This document shows positions 1-4,342 of a stretch of DNA of 6,102 nt, piece after piece. The translations under genes were made by a program, and so were the position numbers. The stretch is taken from positions 1 to 6,102 of the forward strand of contig JASHVQ010000161.1 of the NCBI GenBank assembly GCA_030044485.1. Reading direction: 5' to 3'. The stretch comes from Methylovirgula sp. (lineage in GTDB: Bacteria; Pseudomonadota; Alphaproteobacteria; Rhizobiales; Beijerinckiaceae). The notes beneath the pieces are model-generated. The model saw nothing but the letters and a program-made list of their open reading frames with translations. It was not told where the DNA came from and searched no databases. Position 1 is the stretch's first letter, and each line of letters opens with the position of its first letter.

Positions 1-174
1 GTTGCGGATGATGAGCCGCGCGCCGACCTGTTCTTCGAGCCGCTTGACGTGAAGGCTGACAGCCGACTGCGTGAGATTGACCTCGCGCGCCGCCTTGGTG
101 AAGCTCCCGGCGTCGCAAATCGCCGCGAAGGTTCGCAACAGGACCGTATCGTAGAGCATGAGTTTGTCGCCCAT
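1..174 (-). CDS. LysR-family transcriptional regulator, N-terminal part (cut by window edge)
   Basis: Reading the minus strand from ATG at 174 gives 58 uninterrupted codons to base 1. The translation begins MGDKLMLYDTVLLRTFAAIC and continues with DAGSFTKAAREVNLTQSAVS then LHVKRLEEQVGARLIIRN. This is the winged helix-turn-helix of LysR-type regulators: the LRTF start of helix 1, GSFTKAA before the first helix of the HTH, LTQSAVSLHVKRLEE as turn and recognition helix, and G-RLI-R leading into the wing. LysR proteins are usually about 300 residues, so the linker and effector-binding domain lie outside the window and the ligand cannot be inferred. A second ATG at codon 6 is an alternative start; neither has a strong Shine-Dalgarno. 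The gene is transcribed away from the paired exported-protein genes on the plus strand, the usual arrangement for a LysR regulator and its target. The family assignment is secure; control of the neighbours is inferred from orientation and the operator-like sites between them. Confidence 0.9.
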   Translation of the reverse strand, partial: MGDKLMLYDTVLLRTFAAICDAGSFTKAAREVNLTQSAVSLHVKRLEEQVGARLIIRN

Positions 175-189
175 AGGTCGCAAGCGCCG

Positions 190-218
190 ACTATGTCGGC
201 GATTGCGCGCCTTGTCCA
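190..218 (-). promoter_or_regulatory. Candidate sigma-70 type promoter of the lysR-type gene
   Basis: On the minus strand, TGGACA (bases 218-213; 5 of 6 match to TTGACA) is followed after exactly 17 bases by CATAGT (195-190; 4 of 6 match to TATAAT). Transcription would begin near 183, giving a leader of about 10 bases before the ATG at 174. The outer edge of the -35 box abuts the palindromic operator at 218-232, the position expected for autorepression by a LysR protein. This rests on motif match and position only. Confidence 0.45.
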
Positions 219-254
219 TGAGACATGCTCATCGCCAGGATGAGACATTTTCAA
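218..254. promoter_or_regulatory. Pair of LysR-type operator sites (T-N11-A)
   Basis: Bases 218-232 read ATGAGACATGCTCAT, a perfect dyad of ATGAG and CTCAT around a 5-base spacer. It contains T at 219 and A at 231, i.e. T-N11-A, the classical LysR-family recognition pattern. The element recurs at 240-254 as ATGAGACATTTTCAA, again T-N11-A (241, 253), with the same left half and a degenerate right half. The 9-mer ATGAGACAT is repeated exactly 22 bases apart, about two helical turns, so both sites face the same side of the DNA. A strong dyad plus a weaker phased site matches the recognition-site and activation-site pair bound by a LysR tetramer. CTCATC/GATGAG (228-233 and 239-244) is a further inverted repeat arising from the same half-sites. 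Binding by the adjacent regulator is inferred. Confidence 0.55.
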
Positions 255-276
255 CGCCGTTCCAGACAAGGCACAT

Positions 277-325
277 TATATATCGCTGTGAAGTATATAT
301 CGCTGTGAAATATATCGCTGTGAAA
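277..325. repeat. AT-rich tandem repeat, 17-bp unit, three copies
   Basis: Three head-to-tail units of TATATATCGCTGTGAA plus G or A occupy 277-293 (17 bp), 294-310 (17 bp) and 311-325 (15 bp, one TA step shorter). Units 1 and 2 differ only in the last base. The block stands out as an AT-rich island in a GC-rich sequence. It lies between the LysR-type operators and the first exported-protein gene, ending about 70 bases before that gene's ATG. Each unit carries a TATAT stretch that could serve as a -10 element, and a TGTGAA that could be a protein half-site. No convincing -35 box at 17-base spacing was found. It may be a multi-copy operator, a promoter region, or a slippage-derived repeat; the sequence does not decide. 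Confidence 0.8.
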
Positions 326-347
326 TGGCCGGCGCGCAAACGCGCAG

Positions 348-397
348 GCGGGAAAGCGCGACATTAGGGCAAGCGGGAAAGCGTGACATCAGGCATG
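348..397 (+). repeat. 25-bp imperfect tandem duplication reaching the start codon
   Basis: Bases 348-372 and 373-397 are adjacent copies of one 25-base segment. Both share GCGGGAAAGCG, then C or T, GACAT, T or C, then AGG, so 19 of the first 21 positions agree; the last four diverge. The second copy holds the GTG (383) and ATG (395) candidate starts of the first exported-protein gene, so the duplication covers the translation-initiation region. The duplication is seen directly; any regulatory consequence is unknown. Confidence 0.7.
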
Positions 398-826
398 AAT
401 CGATCTCGGGGCTTGGGACTCATGGCGTTAACTCTGATCGTCTGCGCCGGACTCGGCTCGGCCGGGCTTGCGCAAAGCGTCGCACCGAGCCCCAAGCCGG
501 AGGATCCCGCGGCCGATTCGGCCGCCGCCATGGATGACACGGTGCAGGACGCGCATATCCCCAAAAGCACTTGGGACATGTGGGACATCGGCCGCCCGCA
601 TCCGCTGCAGGGCAAGGGCGCCTTCGGCGATCACGATCCGATCGGACTCGCCGCAGGCAAACTCATCCCCACCGATTGTTCGTTCAATTGGTCGGATCCC
701 GATTCGCACAAACTCTTCTGTTTCGGAAGCCAGGCTTCGCTCGTCTATTTTCTCGCCGCGCCGAAGGAGAATGAAGCGCGCGCCGAAAAGGGCTGGCGCA
801 CGCTCAAAGGCGCGACGGGGTCGTGA
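395..826 (+). CDS. Exported YHS-like protein, first of a tandem pair
   Basis: The 143-residue product starts MNRSRGLGLMALTLIVCAGL, a signal peptide with basic n-region and hydrophobic core. A likely cut follows GLA (residue 26), so the mature protein would be periplasmic. A low-complexity Pro/Ala/Asp linker follows, and then a compact core at residues 77-134. The core has HDPIGLAAGKLIP, DCSFNWSDPD, HKLFCF and SLVYFLAAP, ending in GW. The order DP-(G-K)-W-K-L-F-F-F-P resembles the YHS fold, in which a DP start precedes a strand with aromatic/Cys residues and a helix ending F-ADP. The match is by eye and not certain. His80, Cys95, His105 and Cys109 are all conserved in the downstream paralogue and could form a metal site or a disulfide. 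An in-frame GTG at 383 has a weak GGGA upstream and would add four residues; ATG was chosen because it gives a cleaner signal peptide. Function is unknown. Confidence 0.8.
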   Translation: MNRSRGLGLMALTLIVCAGLGSAGLAQSVAPSPKPEDPAADSAAAMDDTVQDAHIPKSTWDMWDIGRPHPLQGKGAFGDHDPIGLAAGKLIPTDCSFNWSDPDSHKLFCFGSQASLVYFLAAPKENEARAEKGWRTLKGATGS

Positions 827-855
827 AAATTCAAAACAACAAATCGGAGGATGAC

Positions 856-1227
856 ATGCGCAATTCGAAGCTCAAGCTCGGGCTCGCTCTGGCGATGGGA
901 CTGATCGGAACGCAGGTTCTAGGCCAGTCGCAGATCCCGCCGGGCGCTACGCCCGACGATCCGCGTGCCGCGGCCTCGGAAACCGCCGGTACGGGAATAT
1001 GGAAGGCGGTCGTCCCGCCGATCCACATGAATGGGCAATTCGCCGATCACGATCCGATCGGGCTCGCGGCCGGAAAGCTGATCCCCGCCGATTGCTCGAT
1101 CAATTGGACGGACCCGGACACGCACAAGCTCTATTGTTTCTCGAGTGCGACCTCGCTCGTCTATTTCCTCAATGCGCCGCATACGAATATCGCGCGCGCC
1201 ACGCGAGGCTGGCTGAGCGGCTCCTGA
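856..1227 (+). CDS. Exported YHS-like protein, second of a tandem pair
   Basis: The 123-residue product begins MRNSKLKLGLALAMGLIGTQ, a signal peptide with a probable cut after VLG (residue 23). A linker (about 24-61) leads to the core at 62-119, which aligns without gaps to the upstream protein: about 42 of 57 residues are identical. Shared elements are HDPIGLAAGKLIP, DCS-NW-DPD, HKL-CF, SLVYFL-AP and GW. His65, Cys80, His90 and Cys94 are invariant in the pair. The ATG at 856 is set by a GGAGG at 846-850 with a 5-base gap. An in-frame GTG at 823 overlaps the upstream stop but would place a polar stretch before the signal peptide. The gap to the upstream gene is 29 bases with no terminator, so the two are probably one operon. 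Similarity is confined to the core; the linkers and signal peptides differ, so this is an older duplication. The YHS-like assignment is tentative and no substrate can be named. Confidence 0.82.
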   Translation: MRNSKLKLGLALAMGLIGTQVLGQSQIPPGATPDDPRAAASETAGTGIWKAVVPPIHMNGQFADHDPIGLAAGKLIPADCSINWTDPDTHKLYCFSSATSLVYFLNAPHTNIARATRGWLSGS

Positions 1228-1230
1228 CGC

Positions 1231-1271
1231 CGGCTTGCCGGAAGCCGAGAGCAAACCCGGCATATCCCGGG
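1231..1271 (+). terminator. Two small hairpins after the paired genes, possible transcript end
   Basis: Four bases after the stop of the second exported-protein gene, CGGCTT (1231-1236) pairs with AAGCCG (1242-1247) around a 5-base loop. A second hairpin, CCCGG (1256-1260) with CCGGG (1267-1271), has a 6-base loop. Neither is followed by a run of T, so this is not a classical intrinsic terminator. It may protect the 3' end of the message or be chance pairing in GC-rich DNA. The remaining bases to 1377 show nothing else clear. Confidence 0.25.
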
Positions 1272-1377
1272 CCAAATCCTCCCGATGAGCAAATTCGCCA
1301 TGCGCCGGGCTTGGGCCTGAACCTCGAGGCGTTCATCCGCGACACATGATCGCCGCTGACGCGTAGAGGGGTTCCCC

Positions 1378-1611
1378 ATGACGATCACCGATCATTTCAG
1401 GCGCACGCCGGACGAAGGATTCATCCGCTCCTATGATTCGCAGGCGGCGCGCCGCCAATTGCATGTCTCATTGGCGCTCATCGTCGTTCTGGCGGCCGCG
1501 GCCTTGGCGCTCGGGGTGCTTGTCCATTTCGGCGAGCCCGACCGGCAAGCCGTTCCACTGAGCACGCACGACCTGCGTTTTGCCGCGGGCCTTACGGATT
1601 TCCGAACTTAG
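1378..1611 (+). CDS. Small single-pass membrane protein, function unknown
   Basis: This is a 77-residue open frame with ATG at 1378 and a strong Shine-Dalgarno, AGAGGGG at 1365-1371, six bases upstream. The N-terminal 27 residues (MTITDHFRRTPDEGFIRSYD, then SQAARRQ) are polar and basic. Residues 29-51 (HVSLALIVVLAAAALALGVL, then VHF) form one transmembrane helix. The tail of about 26 residues contains GEPDRQAVPLSTHDLRF. Positive charges before the helix predict the N-terminus in the cytoplasm and the tail in the periplasm. It is not recognised as any named family. It follows the YHS-like pair on the same strand after 150 bases, so it may be read from its own promoter or as a distal operon member. 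The stop lies 23 bases from the convergent stop of hrpB. Coding status rests on the ribosome binding site, the clean topology and the lack of a competing gene. Confidence 0.65.
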   Translation: MTITDHFRRTPDEGFIRSYDSQAARRQLHVSLALIVVLAAAALALGVLVHFGEPDRQAVPLSTHDLRFAAGLTDFRT

Positions 1612-1614
1612 GTC

Positions 1615-1629
1615 GCGCGGCTTTCGCGC
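1615..1629. terminator. Weak hairpin between convergent genes
   Basis: GCGCG (1615-1619) pairs with CGCGC (1625-1629) around the loop GCTTT, in the 23-base gap between two convergent stop codons. Being symmetric, it could act on both transcripts. There is no T tract on either side, and a 5-bp GC stem is easily found by chance in this composition. Confidence 0.2.
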
Positions 1630-1634
1630 CGGCC

Positions 1635-4106
1635 TCATCTTCCCTTCGGCTTGGCCCGCTTTGTCGGCTGCGCCTTCGTCGGATCGTCCGGCCAGAGATG
1701 GCGCGGATAGCGGCCCCGCATCTCGGTTTTCACCGCGACCCAGGAGCCGCGCCAAAAGCCCGGCAGATCGCGGGTGACCTGGATCGGCCGCTGCGCCGGC
1801 GAGAGAAGTTCGAGCGTCAGCGGCACTTTGCCCTTGGCGAGCGAAGGATGCGCCGCAAGCCCGTAAAGCTCCTGAACGCGCACCGAAAGAAGCGGACCGC
1901 CTTCCGCCGCATAGTCGAGCGCGATGCGCGAGCCGGCCGGTGTCTCAAAATGCGTCGGCGCCTCGGCGTCCAAACGGCGCTGCATGTCGCAAGGCAAAAG
2001 CGATTTCAGCGCCGCCTCGAGATCGGCGGCATCGATTTCGGCAAGACCCGTCTTGCCTTGGATGAAGGGCGCAAGCCAGGCAGCCGGCCTGGCGCGCAAG
2101 GCCGCATCCGAAAGGTCCGGCCAAGCCTCGCCTTCGCTGCGGCGCAGAAAAGCGACCCGGTCGCGCCATTGCCGCGACGATTTGCTCCACGGCAGGCGCG
2201 CCAATCCCGCCGCGGCAATGCCTTCGGCGAGAACCGCCGCTGCTTCGGGTCCGCTGGCGCTGAGATTCTGTTCGCTCAACACCAGCGCGCCGAGCCTTTT
2301 TTGGCGCCGCGCCCGTACTTGGCCGCGCCCCGCCTCGAAGCTCAGATCGTCACGCGTGGTGATCGCTTTGCCGGCGACGATTTCGATGTCCTCGAGGCTC
2401 AAAGGCGCGGCGAGCAGGATGCGCGCGCCCGCGGCGCGGCCGGCGATCTCGCCGATGGCGAGATAGGCCTCGCGGGCGAGCGGATCATGCGCATCAAGCG
2501 CCGCGGCGCGTCCGTTGGCCATCAGGAATTCGCCCGGTTTGCCGCGCGCCTTGGCGATGCGGTCGGGAAACGCCGCGGCAAGATGCAGGCCGCAAGCCGC
2601 CGGATCGCCCGAGGTCGCGGCGGGAGCATCCGCCTGTCGCAGGAAAGTTTTGACGAGACGGCGCGCCTCTTCGGCACGTTGCGAGCGGTCCTTGCGAAAT
2701 TGCTCGATGCGCAGCGCCAGATCGGGACTGTCGCCGCCCAGGCCGCGCTCGCTCAAAACCACGCCGACTTCGGCCGCAAGCTGCGCCTGACCGCGCGGCT
2801 TGGCGACGACGATCATGCGCGCCAGGCGCGGCTGCAGCGCAAGCTTGCGCATGGCGCGGCCTTCTTGCGTCAGGGCGCCGTCCGCGTCGAGCGCGCCGAG
2901 AGAGACGAGCAGAGCGTGCGCCTCGGCGAGCGCCGGTTGCGGCGGCTTGTCGAGAAAGCGAAGGTCGGTCGGATCGCGCGCCCCCCAAGCCACGCAATCG
3001 AGAAGCAGGCTCGAAAGGTCGCTCGAGAGAATCTCGGGCGGCGCGAAGGCTTCGAGGGCGCCGTTGCCCGCTTCGTCCCAGAGCCGATAGCATACGCCGG
3101 GCTCTGTGCGCCCGGCCCGGCCGCGGCGCTGCTCGGCGGCGGCGCGCGAGACGCGCAATGTCTCGAGGCGCGTCAGACCGCGATCCGGCTCGTAGCGCGG
3201 CAGGCGGGCAAGACCCGAGTCGATGACGACGCGCACGCCTTCGATCGTCAGCGAGGTCTCGGCAATCGACGTGGCAAGCACGATCTTGCGCCTGCGCTCG
3301 CCTGCCGGCGCGATGGCGCGATCCTGGGCGGCGCGGTCCAGCGCGCCATAGAGCGGCGCGATTTCGAGCGCCGGATCGTGGACCGTCTCGGACAGCATGG
3401 CCGCGACCCGGGCGATCTCGCTCTGCCCGGGCAGAAAGACGAGCAGCGAGCCTTGCTGCCCAGCCAAGGCTTCGCGGATGGCTTTGAGCACCGCGGCCTC
3501 CATGCGCTGGTGCGGATCGCGGCCGAGATAGATCGTCTCGACCGGAAAGATTTTTCCTTTCGCTTCGATGACCGGGACGGCGTCGCCGAGGAGTTTCGCC
3601 GTCCGCGCGGCATCGAGCGTCGCCGACATGACAATGAGTCGCAGCTCCGGGCGCAGATGCGTCTGAACGTCGAGGGCGAGCGCCAGGCCGAAGTCGGCGT
3701 CGAGCGAACGTTCGTGGAATTCGTCGAAGACGACGGCGGCGATATGCGAAAGCGCCGGATCGTCGAGGATCATGCGGGTAAAGACGCCCTCGGTGACGAC
3801 TTCGATGCGCGTCTTTGCCGAGACGCGCGAGGCAAGCCGCATGCGCAGCCCGACGGTTTCGCCGATGTCTTCGCCGAGCAGGCTCGCCATGCGTTGGGCG
3901 GCGGCGCGCGCCGCGAGGCGGCGCGGTTCCAAGAGGACGATCTTCTGACCCCGCGCCCAGGGTTCCCCCTTGAGCGCCAGCGGGACGAGCGTCGTCTTGC
4001 CGGCCCCCGGCGGGGCGACGAGGACCGCAGCCGTGCCACTGCCGAGCGCGGCACGAAGCTGCGGCAAAACGGCCGAAACCGGCAGATCCGCCAAAACGTC
4101 GATCAT
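1635..4106 (-). CDS. hrpB: ATP-dependent helicase HrpB (DExH box)
   Basis: The 823-residue product matches HrpB in length (roughly 800-850) and in all signature motifs. Numbered from ATG at 4106: Walker A APPGAGKT at 31-38, LLEPRRLAARAAAQRMA (motif Ia region) at 58-74, DEFH at 128-131 (motif II), SAT at 161-163 (motif III), FLPGQSEI near 224, ATSIAETSLTI at 278-288 (motif V) and QRRGRAGR at 326-333 (motif VI). These make up the two RecA-like domains. The helicase-associated region follows, then the HrpB-specific C-terminal domain, ending in the diagnostic RYPRHLWPDDPTKAQPT and a basic tail. HrpB belongs to the DEAH/RHA helicase group; it is a predicted cytoplasmic RNA helicase whose substrate is not well defined. 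ATG at 4106 was chosen because the protein then starts MIDVLADLPVSAVLPQL, as HrpB proteins usually do; an upstream in-frame TTG at 4142 would add 12 atypical residues. No strong Shine-Dalgarno precedes either. The gene is divergent from kup and convergent with the small membrane gene; no functional link is evident. Confidence 0.96.
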   Translation of the reverse strand: MIDVLADLPVSAVLPQLRAALGSGTAAVLVAPPGAGKTTLVPLALKGEPWARGQKIVLLEPRRLAARAAAQRMASLLGEDIGETVGLRMRLASRVSAKTRIEVVTEGVFTRMILDDPALSHIAAVVFDEFHERSLDADFGLALALDVQTHLRPELRLIVMSATLDAARTAKLLGDAVPVIEAKGKIFPVETIYLGRDPHQRMEAAVLKAIREALAGQQGSLLVFLPGQSEIARVAAMLSETVHDPALEIAPLYGALDRAAQDRAIAPAGERRRKIVLATSIAETSLTIEGVRVVIDSGLARLPRYEPDRGLTRLETLRVSRAAAEQRRGRAGRTEPGVCYRLWDEAGNGALEAFAPPEILSSDLSSLLLDCVAWGARDPTDLRFLDKPPQPALAEAHALLVSLGALDADGALTQEGRAMRKLALQPRLARMIVVAKPRGQAQLAAEVGVVLSERGLGGDSPDLALRIEQFRKDRSQRAEEARRLVKTFLRQADAPAATSGDPAACGLHLAAAFPDRIAKARGKPGEFLMANGRAAALDAHDPLAREAYLAIGEIAGRAAGARILLAAPLSLEDIEIVAGKAITTRDDLSFEAGRGQVRARRQKRLGALVLSEQNLSASGPEAAAVLAEGIAAAGLARLPWSKSSRQWRDRVAFLRRSEGEAWPDLSDAALRARPAAWLAPFIQGKTGLAEIDAADLEAALKSLLPCDMQRRLDAEAPTHFETPAGSRIALDYAAEGGPLLSVRVQELYGLAAHPSLAKGKVPLTLELLSPAQRPIQVTRDLPGFWRGSWVAVKTEMRGRYPRHLWPDDPTKAQPTKRAKPKGR

Positions 4107-4220
4107 GCTGCTGAAATGGCAGTTTCGCGGGGTGAATGGCAACCGCTACGCGAGCTTACGGGCAAGCGCGCGTCGGGGCCTCGATCCGAAGGCCGGAGCC
4201 CAAGCGCGTGAATCTGGCTC

Positions 4221-4249
4221 TTCTCCCGCACCGGGGAAAGCGCTATATG
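4221..4249 (+). promoter_or_regulatory. Possible kup promoter
   Basis: In the 236-base spacer between the divergent hrpB and kup starts, TATATG (4244-4249) is the best -10-like hexamer. TTCTCC (4221-4226) lies 17 bases upstream but matches the -35 consensus at only 3 of 6 positions. Transcription would start near 4256 and give a leader of about 87 bases. The rest of the spacer (4107-4220) shows no clear element, and no good promoter for hrpB was found. Confidence 0.25.
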
Positions 4250-4250
4250 C

Positions 4251-4326
4251 CGCCCGCCCTCGACCCCAGCAAGCCCTTACGGCGAGCGCGGCCCCAATTA
4301 AGCCAACGGGCCGCTCCGGGCGGGCG
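4251..4326 (+). promoter_or_regulatory. Nested inverted repeat in the kup leader
   Basis: CGCCCGCCC (4251-4259) is perfectly complementary to GGGCGGGCG (4318-4326). Inside it, CGGCCC (4289-4294) pairs with GGGCCG (4308-4313) around a 13-base AT-richer loop. That inner stem is extended past a 2-base bulge by GAG/CTC (4284-4286 with 4314-4316). The RNA would form a long outer stem with an apical hairpin, ending only four bases before the kup Shine-Dalgarno AAGGA at 4331-4335. Such a structure could affect translation or early termination. It matches no riboswitch class that I recognise. The high GC content raises the chance of accidental pairing, and if transcription starts at about 4256 half of the outer stem's left arm would be missing. 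Confidence 0.35.
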
Positions 4327-4342
4327 ATTGAAGGATACCTGA

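Noticed and set aside
158..367. A 69-codon plus-strand frame across the divergent control region
   Set aside because: It overlaps the start of the LysR-type gene and translates the operators and the 17-bp repeat; there is no ribosome binding site and no sensible protein.
823..858. GTG at 823 as start of the second YHS-like gene, giving a stop/start overlap with the first
   Set aside because: The GGAGG at 846-850 is correctly spaced for ATG at 856, and the later start puts the signal peptide at the N-terminus.
1698..4211. An 837-codon open frame on the plus strand running antisense to nearly all of hrpB
   Set aside because: It mirrors the hrpB reading frame in GC-rich DNA, where strong G/C third-position bias removes stops on the opposite strand. 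The translation is Arg/Ala-rich with no recognisable domain, and the minus frame has every HrpB motif.
351..4243. GGGAAAGCGC occurring both near 351-359 and near 4234-4243, as a possible dispersed repeat
   Set aside because: It is a single shared 10-mer with unrelated flanks; this is expected by chance in a sequence of this composition.
4136..4342. Short plus-strand frames in the hrpB/kup spacer
   Set aside because: There is no ribosome binding site and no recognisable protein, the composition is typical of GC-rich noncoding frames, and they cover the likely promoter and leader of kup.
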